Shown in pieces: positions 1 through 17,799 of a DNA stretch of 64,000 nucleotides (within the stretch, counting starts at the first letter, position 1; each line of letters starts with the position of its first letter). Under the pieces are notes generated by a model. It searched no databases, was not told the origin of the DNA, and was given only the letters and a program-made list of their open reading frames with translations. Position numbers and translations under genes: made by a program. Origin of the DNA: Amoebidium appalachense (lineage: Eukaryota > Ichthyosporea); NCBI GenBank assembly GCA_963693365.1, contig CAVNZM010000017.1, positions 3,286,001 to 3,350,000 of the forward strand, given 5' to 3'.

Positions 1-423
1 TGGGCGTACATGAATGTGGGTTTCTACTATGGATGTGGTAAAAGTGATTGTGAAAGGACAAACATAAAAACAGCCCAAATGCACACCATGACGGTGTGTG
101 GTGACGAGAGGGATTTGGACAACCCTTCTTGATATTGTTCCGTAACACTATGTGCCGCCTCCCCACGCACCCACACATGCACACATACGTACGGACACCC
201 GCGTACACAATAAACACACACGCACACGCACACGCACACGCTAGCGCGCGCGCACACACACACACACACACACGCACAACACACACAACACGCGCGCACA
301 GAGCATGTCCTTCCCCACATGCCCAGGTTGCAGCATCTAAGTCTTGTGAGCTGTGGGCTCATGCAGGTATGACTCTCATCCCCTTGTTCTTCATTTCTCC
401 TTCAGTATCCCTCCCCCCCCCCC

Positions 424-464
<41 letters not shown>

Positions 465-964
465 CGCACACACACACACCACCACCACCACCCCTCCCTC
501 CCCTCTGCCCCCCCCCCCATCCCCCCCTCCTCCCTCCTCCGGCTTCCCCACCCTATCCAACTCACTATTCCCCTCTATGTTTATTTTGGGCTCTGCCGTT
601 GGCCAAACCTTCCCCCATCTGCTGACCAGTCTCACCACAAGAACTGTGATTTGACTGAAATAGGAATGGTGTGTGGGTGTGTGGGTGTGTGGGCGTGCGT
701 GCTGCATGCGCGGATGGCAGCCCGGGAGAGGGGAATGGGGGCAGGGGAGTGGCCGGATGGTCGGGTCGATATGGGTGGGCTGGTGGATGGTGGATAGACG
801 TGGTAACATATGGCTCTTTCTTTTGGTGTATTTTTGGAGAAGGGAGGAGGGGGGCGGTGGGGGAATTGGGGGGGGGGGGGGGGGGCTTTTTATGTGTGTT
901 GATGTCTATTCTGGGAAGGGGTTCGGATGGAAGATGGTTGTTGGCTAACAGCAAGATGATTGGC

Positions 965-1154
965 TAACAGTCACGTGTACAACCCACAGCCAGATCCGGC
1001 CCTGTGCACAACACTTCTTTCCTATTGGCTCTCACAGCACCACCATCGCATCCGATTGGTGCTGATCGGTGACCAATCAGATGGGGAGGATTTTGAAGAA
1101 TATCCGTGGCTGCAGGCGCTGAGAGAGGCCCTGCCATTGGTCAATATTGCATGA
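965..1154 (+). CDS. 3'-terminal coding exon of an unidentified gene (5' part outside or unresolved)
   Basis: The open frame ends in TGA at 1152-1154 and reads like ordinary protein, for example IRLVLIGDQSDGEDFEEY and PWLQALREALPLVNIA. It differs sharply from the low-complexity frames around it. Possible splice acceptors are CAG at 986-988 (phase 0) and AG just before 969; the true start of the exon is not resolved. A small exon-like block at 324-366, between a CAG acceptor and a CAG|GTATGA donor, could belong to the same gene. An AATAAA lies about 445 bp downstream at 1598-1603. No family is recognised. The exon also contains four ATTGG/CCAAT pentamers. The gene would be convergent with the TXNDC9-like gene. 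Confidence 0.45.
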
Positions 1155-1597
1155 GCAGTGCAAATTCCTATGTAAAGAAAGATAGATCGTGTGATAATTG
1201 GTAGATCTGAGTGTTATTTTCTTAATCGAGTTTTGGGTGAGTGCCATGTACATGTTATCGAAGGCCCTTGGTCCGCCATGCATGTGCACCATCGAGCCAG
1301 TGAAGTACTCTTTTTACGGTGTACTGCACCAACATAAATTGATATTTGCGAATTTTCCGCACAAAAATACAATTAATGAATGAAGTGATTGTGTGGTGCT
1401 AAAAAAAAGTAAGTATATTATTACCCGAGTAAACTTATCGAATGAGAGCATGTACAGATACACACAAATTGTAATTGTATTAACCGAGCGCCGCCATGGT
1501 ACGTTCATGCATGCAGCAGTGGGCCGGGGAGTCCAATCACATGCTGCATCTCGAACCCCGCGCATGCAACGAATATGTGAGTATATAGCTGAACGAG

Positions 1598-1603
1598 AAT
1601 AAA
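1598..1603 (+). terminator. Candidate polyadenylation signal AATAAA
   Basis: Canonical AATAAA in AT-rich sequence downstream of the stop codon at 1154, in the right place to end the upstream + strand gene. Only the hexamer is seen; no cleavage site can be proved. Confidence 0.4.
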
Positions 1604-2202
1604 GCAAGGCAGAGTGATGTACATATGATGATATGTACCTGGCAGTCCTTCCCTTGTATAACTATCCGGTAAAAACGAAATATCCCAATATGATTGAGCA
1701 GCATGCTTAAGCTCGCATATAATAAAAAAAAAGGTAAATGTATCCGGTTCGGCTAGGTAAATACCAGATCATATGCATCTGTTTTGAAACACCTGTGAAG
1801 TGCATGCCATGAATACAGCATGGGGTTTGTACTTTGATAATGCGAGATTTCGGTTTAACTTACCATAAATGAACTGTGTAGTATACTGTGCACACATTTC
1901 CTATTTAGCTCACATTGGGCCGCCATAAATATTAGATGTTGTTTAACTCGAATCCAGGCAGTGTTTGCATACTGTTTGGTGTTTTGTTTTACTCATGCAA
2001 CTGTGTTCATTCGGTTCTCCCGTGACAACCAGTGCCACTAACATAATCCCTCTTGTAGGCGCCCTACTAGTTCATGATCAAGATATCAACTAGCCAGTAA
2101 ACTAGAATTTGCAACGAAATCAGAATGCGAAAACATATGTGGGGCTATAAATAAATCTGACCGTACGGACATTGAAGTTGCCATGGGACCAGCCACACGG
2201 CC

Positions 2203-2247
2203 TGAGAGATCCCACGTGCACACACCCACTGCACGTGGGATCTCTCA
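2203..2247. repeat. Perfect hairpin, 17-18 bp stem with 9-nt loop
   Basis: GAGAGATCCCACGTGCA at 2204-2220 pairs perfectly with TGCACGTGGGATCTCTC at 2230-2246, and T2203/A2247 extends the stem. The loop is CACACCCAC. Each arm carries a CACGTG E-box. It could form an RNA stem on either strand or be a recombination scar; its function is unknown. Confidence 0.75.
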
Positions 2248-2267
2248 CAGTTATTTGGGTTTGGAAT

Positions 2268-2543
2268 GGAGGGGATGGAATGAAGGCACACTAACATGTT
2301 AGTTTGTGGATGTGCGTGGGTGGGCATGCCTGCGTGAGCAGACGGGTGTGGGTGCGTGTATGCGTACGTGTGTGTGTGTGTTATGGTGGTGGTGTGTGTG
2401 TGTTCTTCTTTGGGGGCGGGGCGGGGCAGGGCGGGGCGGGGCGGGGGGGGGGAGGGGGGGGGGCACATTGGCAAATCTAAAACTTGTGTTTCACCTCCAC
2501 TGCGTTGCCCCAAAACATAATGTGCCTTCATTCCATCCCCTCC
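2268..2543. repeat. 23-bp perfect inverted repeat, 230 bp apart
   Basis: The arm at 2268-2290 and its exact reverse complement at 2521-2543 (TGTGCCTTCATTCCATCCCC plus TCC) flank G-rich DNA, not an obvious mobile element. No target-site duplication was identified. Confidence 0.65.
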
Positions 2544-2568
2544 CCCCTCTCCCTCCCCCCCCCCCTTC

Positions 2569-2584
<16 letters not shown>

Positions 2585-2599
<15 letters not shown>

Positions 2600-2604
2600 A
2601 CCCA

Positions 2605-2665
<61 letters not shown>
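2585..2665. repeat. (CA)n microsatellite after a poly(C) tract
   Basis: Near-perfect CA dinucleotides follow a C-run, the compound C(n)(CA)n pattern seen many times in this window. It produces the TH/CV repeat frames, which are not genes. Confidence 0.9.
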
Positions 2666-2667
<2 letters not shown>

Positions 2668-2785
2668 CTTGACAACAACCACCCCCAAAAAAGGCAAGGA
2701 GGAAGAAGAAATCTCCAATCCTAAAGAGAAAACTTACAAATCAAGCTTAGCGGCAGTATTGTTTGGGCACAGGGTTCGAAAACCA

Positions 2786-8898
<6,113 letters not shown>

Positions 8899-8984
8899 GG
8901 TGCCTTTTCCTTGTGAGCTACCTCAACACACACTTCACTGCTGATGCATCAGTACAAAGAGCAGAGGACCCGTGCAGCCTCGTA

Positions 8985-9889
8985 CAGTAAACTCCCTAAT
9001 TCGGAACACCCCCTAATTCGGAACACCCCCAATCGGGGCGTCTCGATGGACATAAAAACCTATAAAAATGACAGTATTTTTACATGGTTGGGTAGGGGAG
9101 TACTAGCCCTACACGCAGGTACCAAGAACAGGTGGTTTTACATATAAAAGTGGCTCCTGGCAGCGCCGATGCCGGCGGATTCTGTTGGATTCAGCAAGCG
9201 ACATTAATAAAAACACAAGGCTTGCAATGGAAGAAAATCTTTGTAGCACTTAACATCTACTGGTATGAATGCATAACTAAGAAATATACATTATGAAGAA
9301 CGTTTGGTATTATAAAACATGGGTAGAGCTCTACTTCTTTGAGTACCTGACAAAGTGCTGAAAGTTGAGAGTACTGGACCGGTAGGTGGCCGGGCGGGGG
9401 CACGATCAAATTTTCAGGCGGGAGCCGCCGCCGCCAGGCTGCCGTAGGTTTAGTGATCTTCAAGTTCAACACCTTGTTAGGTACTCGAAAAAGTAGAGCT
9501 ACCACATATGGTAAATAATAAAAAAACATTCTTAGTTACAATGATTTTTCAATTGTGCAGTTATATTAGAATATATGAAGTGCTACAACGCATTTCTTTC
9601 ATTGCAAACGTTGTTCGCTTTTTGAAGATCCCCCAACATGGAACACTGATTTGCATCGATAAGGGTGATTTTATTGTTATACGAATTCCAATGTAATGGG
9701 GTCCATCGGAATGGAAGGTGTTCCGAATTAGGTGCGCAGCGGCGATGAGGCATAACTGGGTCGACCACAATTGTTACTAATAGAAAAAATGTAAAACATA
9801 ATTTTTGCATGTTTCATATCAAAAATAGTGTTTTTTGATCACGCAAAAGTAGGTACTTCTTAGGTGTTCCGAATTAGGGGAGTTTACTG
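8985..9889. mobile_element. pogo/Tigger-like MITE (905 bp) with TA target-site duplication
   Basis: The left end CAGTAAACTCCCTAATTCGG and the right end, whose reverse complement begins CAGTAAACTCCCCTAATTCG, form terminal inverted repeats of about 28 bp. A TA duplication flanks them at 8983-8984 and 9890-9891. The CAGTA-type terminus and TA target are typical of pogo/Tigger elements of the Tc1/mariner superfamily (family knowledge). The TCGGAACACC motif recurs just inside the left end and near 9718. No transposase frame is present, so it is non-autonomous. It lies just upstream of the TXNDC9-like start codon. Confidence 0.85.
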
Positions 9890-9891
9890 TA

Positions 9892-12358
9892 CAGCCCACT
9901 TGTTGCGATTGATGAAAGCATTGATGAAACACAGGCTTCAAAGTTCAAACCCTGGGGAAACCTCGGGAGACGACCTAAAAATAGGTTTTGGCGGGAAAAT
10001 CGTGGTTTTTGATTGCAGTTTCTAAAAGTCTCGGGGGCCATGAGGCCATCATGGTGGTATGTTACATGTGCACCCGGGTTTACTGTACAGTGACGCCACC
10101 TCATTATGTAATGGAGCTTATTATTAGAGAGATAACATAGAAGTAATAAACGGGCAAAGTGCAATGAACTCTGCCGTCTAGTCTTTTCAGGGGCCACGTG
10201 GACGGGGTCACGCAAACAAGATGTTCAACACCTGCACAAGTGTGTCAGGCTGTTGATCCGATCTGCCCTGTATACTTACGAGACGCGACCAGGCACCAGA
10301 GCGCGCAGGCGAAGAAATGATAATGCAACACCGATTTATTGTAGCAGTAAGACAGTCTGTAATACAGTGTACACGTAGCCTACAAAAGATATATGTGTTG
10401 TAACGTAAATCGTTGTCTACTGTACACCAACTACTGAGGGGGCATGTGTAGGCACGATCGTCTGTACGTGCATCTGCCACGGAATCCCCAGGCTGGCCAA
10501 TCAAATGTAGCCGATGCTATAGAATAAAATCGGTTATTGAAATAGTTACGTCATTCCAATACAAATACATGACTTACAGCGACTTAAATAACAGGTGAGG
10601 CAGTGAGGCGGCCGGCGGCGCTCCGGCTCAGAGGCGCTGCTGGAGCTATTGCAATACTTGGTGGTGGGCCGGATTCATGATACAAGCAGCCTGTAGTATA
10701 AAAAAGTTATAGAAAAACAGGTATAAAAGCGCTTAGAAAACAATTAGATGTTTATATATTTTGGAGGGTGGGGGTGACGAAAATTTATCGCCCCTTTCAT
10801 CCCCGCGCCACTTCAATCTTGCAAGACTACGTCATACTGTGATCAAGAAACCAATCTGAATTTGTGCCGCAAAACACAAGTGCCTATCAGTATTTACCCA
10901 ATGAGAAGCTCCAATAAAATTCTAAGCCAATCGTAGCATAGGTACCACTTCCGACCAATAACAATCTAAATAGCTCGGAACGAGTGCATACCAGCGACGA
11001 TAAACATGCATGCATAATGCACTGAAGGGTTTGTGCTCTAAAAAGTAATTTCATTCTAAAAAGGAGTAACTTTCATTGCACCTCCTTTTTTAAGAGAATT
11101 TTTCACAACATATGAAGGTGAGAAAGACAACAAAAAAAATAGATTGAGTTGTTGGGGTTTGTTTGTCACAAAATGTCCGCCAAGTGAGCACCCGTACGTA
11201 CGCGTAGCACGCCACCATCAGCACGCGCGCAGCGATCAGCGCTAGCGCGGCTACATCTGAATCAATATATATATATATATATATAAGTTAAAATATTGTT
11301 CATTTAATACACGATTGGTTACGTTGGAAATTTTTTATGTTAAGTCTTTTCGTCGCCTATTATCGAAAGCAGACGTCTAATGGCAAATACATATGATACA
11401 TCCCGGTGCCAACGGTTGCACATGTTTTGTCAATAACTTGATCTGTGTTTATTGCCTTTGCTTCGCTCCAAAACGTAACCAATCGCAATGTTTATTGCGG
11501 TTATGTTTACAAAAAACCCAGATCACCAAGATCTAAAGCCAAGCGCCTATTTCTTCATGCAAGTCGTGTCGTCAGGCATTTTTGTGTGATACCCTCCTGT
11601 GCACAATCACTGTGGCACCGTACGCCCATGCAGCACCGCACATATTAGATGCCCTTCAAATTAGTTTTAGGTTCCTACCGCTAAGCATGACATGGTAGTA
11701 CTAGTCACTTCTCTCGACAGTACTAGTGAAGGTCTCTGTCCCGAGTCGTAGAATATGCTATTCTGAAAGTGTCAAGGTTCCTATTTTCATTCACGGTGAC
11801 TGCGGTGTCGCGTATGAGCAAATAGTGTTAAGTGGTTGTCCTTGGTACCGTTTCCTGCGGGTGTGGCGCACAAAAAACACTTTTCACACGTTGATAAATT
11901 CCCAGGGAAAAGCTTCCCGTGCAGTAATGGTTGCAGCCACAGAGTGCATGCCACCCACTAGAATGTAAAAAACAAACAAAAACAAAAACAAAACTCTGCT
12001 ATATACGTACTCCTACTTATATGGCTCTAACCCAATCTATCGAGTCTGTTGCTGTCATTGAGCCCATTATTACAGCGGTGCCCACCAACTCGTTGTATCT
12101 AGTTGTATGCAGCACATGCATCGATAAGGCAGGCTTCCTTTGACTCCCACGGTGCACATATTATCAATGCCGCAGTGAAGCACCAGACATTCTCTTTACT
12201 AGTTTTTTGTAACCTTACACGTTAGCCACACCTCGCATACGTAACGGTTGCACGTGCACACACATACACCACAGGGCATCTAGGTTTACAAACTTGCACA
12301 TACACAAAGGACAAAACACTTCCATATATACTATCTCTTCATTTAACCAGCAACCACA
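9892..12358. other. Intergenic, no gene recognised; CCAAT cluster and AT-rich DNA
   Basis: No frame has convincing coding character. A cluster of CCAAT pentamers lies at about 10895-10990 (four within 100 bp) and a short (AT)n at 11262-11285. A TTTACTGTACAGTG palindrome near 10074 resembles a pogo-type end without a partner. The last 150 bp should contain the zinc-finger gene promoter, with a CATATATACT motif near 12322, but no start site can be proved. Confidence 0.5.
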
Positions 12359-13480
12359 ATGGCACACGAAGTAGACCCCGCGGGTTCGTTTTCTGATACC
12401 GATGTGGAATCGCCACCACCCGTCAGAAACTCGGCCATGAAACGGGCGCATCAGGCAGGCGGTACACCCTCAGGAAACGAGAGCGAGCAACTCGGACGAC
12501 CGGAGAGCCAGATTAGAGAGAACAGGTGTGTGCGTGTGCGACGGCGGTTAGCCGAGCTCCCAAACCGTGTGGCATGTCTTCTGTGCCCAAAGTCGTACGG
12601 GTCCGACACGGCCATGCTTCACCACATGCGCCTGAAGCATTCTCTGTCTGCAGCGGCAGCGCGCCAGTCGTTTCTCGCACGGAAGATCAAAGAAAATTAT
12701 GGAAAACCACACAGTGTCGCCGGGACACCTATAGTTGTGGATGATAAGCACTTGGTGGCACAGCACATCTCGATGCAGCCAATTACATCCTCGGGTACGC
12801 TGGAGCCGCCCAATGAACGTGGGGCAGGGTGGGCAAGAGCCAATCAGCTCTCTCCGCCGGCCCACCACCACCCATACGCAACCCCCACGCACCCGTTTGC
12901 GGTCCCCTCAGTTCGCACATCGAGCAACGGTCACTCCCCAGACAGCACGTGGACACCACGTGTTCCCTATTCACACTCACCGCACCACAACGAGCCCTCG
13001 GCCGTGTATCGCAGCGTGAGCGGTGATTCCATTGGCTATGTTCCGCGAACACCGGATGACTATGGTGGATATTCGTCTTTTGCGTTTGCCACCGGTCCGG
13101 CCATACCATATCCGGAAAACAGCTCGAGTTCGGGCCAAACCATCTCATGGCCGGCACACCAGCAGACAGATGCATCCCCATATGCCCAGGGTGGGAAATT
13201 TGCCCCGTGCGAGCAGACTCCTCCACCCCATGTGGCACATATTGCATCATTTCCGAACGAGCGGAAAGATACGCACGTGGAAGTGAAAAGGACGGGTAGT
13301 GAGACGACAGGTGGGAGGGAGGATCGGGCAGGGAGTGCCACTCCGGAGAGTGGTCATGGGAACAGTGTGGAGACCACTAGTACCCATACGGCTAAATCGG
13401 TGGTGGATGAAGGTAAAAAGGCGCGGGTTTTTACGTCTCGGTTTTCGATTGCGTCACTTTTGGCCTGCGAAGGTCCGTAA
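12359..13480 (+). CDS. Intronless single C2H2 zinc-finger protein, 373 aa
   Basis: One uninterrupted frame starts at ATG in AACCACAATGG and ends in TAA. Residues 73-94 form a C2H2 finger: CLLC, then 12 residues, then H89, four residues, H94 (LHHMRLKH), preceded by a basic stretch with RVRRRLAELP. The remainder is low-complexity and probably disordered, rich in Ser, Pro, His and Gly, with an acidic/Ser-rich N-terminus and a basic C-terminal segment near KKARVFTSRF. A nuclear, nucleic-acid-binding role is inferred from the finger alone; a single finger usually needs flanking basic residues or a partner. It is unusual here in having no intron in its coding region. No orthologue is recognised. 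Frames in other registers over the same DNA are shadows. Confidence 0.85.
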   Translation: MAHEVDPAGSFSDTDVESPPPVRNSAMKRAHQAGGTPSGNESEQLGRPESQIRENRCVRVRRRLAELPNRVACLLCPKSYGSDTAMLHHMRLKHSLSAAAARQSFLARKIKENYGKPHSVAGTPIVVDDKHLVAQHISMQPITSSGTLEPPNERGAGWARANQLSPPAHHHPYATPTHPFAVPSVRTSSNGHSPDSTWTPRVPYSHSPHHNEPSAVYRSVSGDSIGYVPRTPDDYGGYSSFAFATGPAIPYPENSSSSGQTISWPAHQQTDASPYAQGGKFAPCEQTPPPHVAHIASFPNERKDTHVEVKRTGSETTGGREDRAGSATPESGHGNSVETTSTHTAKSVVDEGKKARVFTSRFSIASLLACEGP

Positions 13481-14387
13481 GTTTTACCGCGGAATGTAAT
13501 ATTGCTCACGTATGATAGGATTGTGTATATATATATATTTTTTTTTGTATTTCTCTGAGGTGATGAGTGGTCATATGTACACATGTACACAGTGTTACCG
13601 TTCAGTAAGTGAAGGTGTCGGGTATTTTGCTTCCGACCCTCGTACATACCAACTTGTGTCGATTTAAATCGTCATTCCGACCTTTTTGTCTTTCATGAGT
13701 GTAGTTGGTTTACCAATAACACTAGGTTTTTCGTAGGATATATGAAAGCGGGCTGTATGGTTTAATCTTTCAATTAACGGCCATAATTCTCCTTCCGTAC
13801 CGTGCGGCAGTTAGGCCACACATAATGGGTCATCAGAAACGGATATGTAGTCGTTTAGTTTTGGACCCGATGTTAGCGGTTGTGATTATCGATTAATGTA
13901 CACGGCTGCTTACTAGTGGGTCCTCTTTGTATATTAGACTGCTGTGCGGTTATCTTTTTTTAGAGAACCCGCTATTATTTTCCCAAAATCTCCTGATCCC
14001 ACGAGTGTAGACAAAAAATGGCGTACAACAGTGGGCGTACAACAGTGTACACTATTCTTTTGCTATGTTTCCATTTTGAAATTTTATGCATGAATAGGTT
14101 AATATATGAACCTGTGGCTGTGTGGACAAATCTTCACACACTCGGCCCGGGGCTGTGCTCCACCAGACATCACGAAGACTGTGTTGCTTATTGGAAGACT
14201 TGCTGGGTCCAATTAACTTATCCATTATCATATGGTCTTCACCGGCTTCAGAGTTGGCTCTGTCCCTACCCACCCACCCCCGCCGCCCCCCTCTTTCCCC
14301 CTTCCTCTGAGTTCCCCTGTTCCCTTCCCCAACCTTCTTTCCCCCTCACCCCTCTCTTCCACCCATCCCCCCCCTCCTCCTTCCCCC

Positions 14388-14418
<31 letters not shown>

Positions 14419-15070
14419 ACTCCCACCCCCACCCCTCCTCCTCCCCCAAACCACACCGGCAAGGCCCTTGCATCGCACCAACTTGCATTTTCGTCCCCCG
14501 ATACATGTGAGCTGGTTCGCAACCATCAGTTAGAAGGCCATTAGAATGGAGCCCCACTCCATGCCCATGGACCATTACAAAGTATCCCACAATCAAGCAC
14601 TCAAGAGCGCTGAACAGACCTGATGGGTTTTGTTGCATGTAACTTGGGTGACCTGCCGGGCCCTCGCTGCAGATGCAGTGAATCCTTCGTCATTTTTCGT
14701 CTAGATGATGGCACGCCTGGCAATGGCCTTTTCCTAAATTGAGAGTTCACCCCATGTTGCTCAATGATCCGCAACTTTTGCATTCATAACCAACAATTCA
14801 TTGAGCACTACCGTACTCTGCAGCACACCAACCCCCTTCAATCCGGCCATCCCCGGCCCCTCCTCTCCCCTGAGGCTCCCCCCGGCTCCCCCCTCCCCTC
14901 CCCCTCCCCCCCAGCTGGCTTCCCTCTACTTACACAAGCACAAATGCACGCACAAGCTTGCGGCACCCACACACGTGCGTACACGTGCACGTTGTGTACG
15001 TACACGCATTCACCCACCCACACACTTACACAGCTAGGTGCCCGCAATATAGAGTACAGGTGCACACACA

Positions 15071-15105
<35 letters not shown>

Positions 15106-15173
15106 CACAAACACACACACAGTGTCACACACACACACACACACACGCACACACACAACACACACACACACGT

Positions 15174-15213
<40 letters not shown>

Positions 15214-15527
15214 CAATACAACCATGATATTCGTCCCCCCCTTATCCCCCCGCCCCCTCCCCCCTCCCCCCTTTCCTTTTGCATGTTCAGGCCTGGATGA
15301 ATAGTTTTCAGACTGAACACTGACATCACTGCATTCCACATCGCAGTTAATGTGATTGTCATATCCTTAAGGCACGGGGATGTTTGAACAAAGCAAGCAC
15401 GTGCAGGTATCGAAAAAGAGATAATGCGATTCACCTGAGGTCATGAGCAACCCCCCTCCCCCCCCTTCCCTTCCCCTTACCCTCCGGCTCTCTTCCCCTA
15501 CACACCACACGCACACACGTGTTTGAG

Positions 15528-15580
<53 letters not shown>

Positions 15581-15790
15581 AAAAAAAAACACCTACATTT
15601 AGCTTATTGACCAGATTGAATATAGGGCTACTCACTAAGTGGTTCGAGTTATTGGCCTACGGGTGACGGTTACGCTTTTCTTGACGTGTCACGCATCATT
15701 TTCAAAAAGAATCATCGCTCGGTCTCAATTGTTACTGAAATTCTTTTCCCTCCCCTTCCTTCCCCCTCTCCCCCCACCCCCCCCCCCCCC
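13481..15790. other. Spacer: 3' UTR, C-rich tracts, CA arrays, unassigned coding-like scraps
   Basis: 13481-14010 is AT-rich, probably 3' UTR and spacer. 14270-14440 and 15240-15270 are C-rich. 15066-15210 and 15532-15577 are CA arrays. Short coding-like frames occur on the minus strand near 14130-14260, 14480-14640 and 15290-15420 (for example LTAMWNAVMSVFSLKT), but I could not assemble them into a gene or find a family. Confidence 0.45.
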
Positions 15791-15909
15791 ATAATGGGTA
15801 CCACCTCCATGATTATTGTGAATCATTGCAAGAGTTAGAGAAATGCCTATGTGGTGTGATGTTTTGGGCTGCAGCCTACCAAGCGCCATGCATTATTATA
15901 ACGTTTTTT

Positions 15910-16129
15910 TGTTGTTTTTTTCATTCTTTTTTCTTTTTTTTTGGGGGGGGGGGGAGGGGGTGGGGGGAGGTGGTGGACGGCGAGGAGGGGGAGGAGGAGG
16001 GGGGGGGGGGAGGGGGGGGAGGGGGGGGACCCCAAAGGGGGGGGGGGGGGGGGGGGGGGGAGGGGGAGGGGGGCGGAACAGAAACACCTTGCCCTCTCCC
16101 CCCTCCCCTCTCCCACATCCCCTCCCCCG

Positions 16130-16168
<39 letters not shown>
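15910..16168. repeat. Poly(T)/poly(G) block
   Basis: T-runs followed by several G-runs, including a terminal run of about 39 G at 16130-16168. The frames in it are homopolymer translations. Confidence 0.85.
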
Positions 16169-16171
<3 letters not shown>

Positions 16172-16177
16172 GATTTT

Positions 16178-16226
16178 CAATAAAGCCTGTAGCAACTAAG
16201 TCCCGAGCTGTTTTTGGAACTTTATT
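16178..16226. terminator. Opposed AATAAA signals (possible tail-to-tail gene ends)
   Basis: AATAAA lies on the + strand at about 16180-16185 and on the minus strand at about 16221-16226, 40 bp apart. On the minus strand it follows directly after the stop of the frame ending LYFN. This arrangement fits convergent transcript ends, but neither gene is established. Confidence 0.3.
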
Positions 16227-16229
16227 TCA

Positions 16230-16645
16230 ATTGAAATATAGTGCAACACGTTTCCCTTGAAATCCATTGCACAAATACAAAGAACCAAACAAACTAACAA
16301 ACAGACCCCGTGCACGGGTCACTGCAAGTACCTGGCCAATAGATTCGCACCAACAGCTCGGCAATTGGGTGTGAGCCGGTTTGCCAGTATTGGTAAAAGG
16401 AATCATACAAAGCAGGGCCCACCCATTCCCGTGCCCGTGGTCCAGTTGAATCTCGCCCCACAAGCAAGCACCAAAAAAAAGAGTGCTAGAAAAGGGAAGC
16501 CAGGGGCTGGTGTCAGAAGTCTTGGGTGACCTTCCGAGCCTCAATCGCACTGCTGGTGCAAATGCTGGCGTGAAGTTGCTCAACGAACGCTACCTTGTGA
16601 ATGCCAAACAACGTTGTACGAAACACTACCGACCCAGAGGCACTT
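16230..16645. other. Coding-like region, strand unresolved
   Basis: About 400 bp of non-repetitive, balanced-composition DNA is open on both strands. On + one frame reads VLGDLPSLNRTAGANAGVKL; on minus a frame runs from about 16583 to the stop near 16227, with a donor-like CAG|GTACTT after ESIGQ. No family is recognised and neither reading can be preferred. It may be an exon or a fragment of a mobile element. Confidence 0.3.
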
Positions 16646-16944
16646 ACACCCATTCCCTCCCTCCAACACCCCCCTCCTCCCTCCCCCCTCCCCCTCCCCC
16701 TTCCCCCCAGCTCAGCTCAGCCCCTCTTTCTCCTCCGCTCAGTGAATAACAAATAAAGTGGTGAAGAAAAGAACCATGACACATGTGCAGGCACGTACGC
16801 ACATCGTGGTACGTCCACACTTTTACACACAAACACACGCACGAAGGCACGCACAAGTGCACCCACTCGCACAAAACAGGGGTACATGCACGCTCGCACA
16901 CTTGCACACACACACACACAGATGTGCACATACACACACGTGCG

Positions 16945-16949
<5 letters not shown>

Positions 16950-16983
<34 letters not shown>

Positions 16984-17236
16984 TCGAACAGCGTCACCAT
17001 TGTTCTACCATCAGCTCCCCCCCCCCCCCCCCCCCCCCCCCCTCCCCTCCCCTCCCTCCCAAATACTGCAGTCGAGTAATAAGTAGGGCCTGCTTGAAGA
17101 TCACTTACCAATTTATTGTGTTTCAGTGATGCTACAAGCCGCTGGTTTAGCATTCTTGAGAGCCTCCAAAGCGCAATGGTTCCCATATCTTGTCGCTAAA
17201 TCTCTGAGACATTAATTTGGCCTTGCCCTGTGATAC

Positions 17237-17279
<43 letters not shown>

Positions 17280-17300
17280 AAAAAAAAAAAAAACAGAAAA
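16950..17300. repeat. (CA)n, poly(C) and poly(A) tracts
   Basis: CA array at about 16953-16980, C-run at 17015-17042, and C-run plus A-run at about 17239-17292, separated by short unique DNA. Confidence 0.85.
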
Positions 17301-17378
17301 GAAAAGAAGAAAAAAAAAAACCCTCCCACCCCCCTTCCCGTTGCCAAAGGAAGCCTCAAGCTGCTCATTCGGATCAAA

Positions 17379-17799
17379 AGGGCCCAACCACATCGGCTGA
17401 GTCAACTTGCTCCGAGCAGAATTATTCTGCAAAAAGAAGAATCATTCAGTAAAAAGCAGAATTATTCTGCAGAATCATTCAGCAAACGCAAAATTATTCT
17501 GCAAAAGCAGAATCAATCTGCTAAAGGCAGAATTATTCCGCTAAAAGCAGAAATATCCTGCAAAAAGCAGAATTAATCCGCTAAAAGCAGAATTAATTTC
17601 CTGTCGAAAGCAGAATAATTCTGCCTTTTGCGGAATAATTCTGCTAGAAGCAGAATGATTCTGCTAAAAGCAGGATGATTCTGCTAAAACCAGAGTGATT
17701 CTGCTTTTGCAGAATAATTCTGCTAAACACAGAGTGATTCTGCTTTTGCAGAATAATACTGCTGTTTGCAAGTTGACTCTGCCGATGTGGTTGGGCCCT
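17379..17799. mobile_element. Foldback/MITE-like element filled with short palindromes
   Basis: The left end AGGGCCCAACCACATCGGC, continuing through GAGTCAACTTGC, is matched in reverse complement at the right end (about 17762-17799) over roughly 33 bp with one mismatch. Between them lie about 15 imperfect copies of GCAGAATNATTCTGC separated by AAAA-type spacers, each itself a palindrome. A possible TCAA duplication flanks the ends. There is no ORF of its own. The whole unit could fold into a long branched stem. Confidence 0.75.

Larger units (their letters stand above)
1604..2785. other. Spacer between convergent genes, with hairpin and inverted repeat
   Basis: No coding frame of quality. 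The block holds AT-rich unique DNA to about 2150, a perfect 17-18 bp hairpin at 2203-2247, a 23-bp inverted repeat (2268-2290 with 2521-2543), a G-rich block at 2410-2462 and a (CA)n array at 2585-2665. The 3' UTR of the minus-strand TXNDC9-like gene should lie in its right-hand part. Confidence 0.6.
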
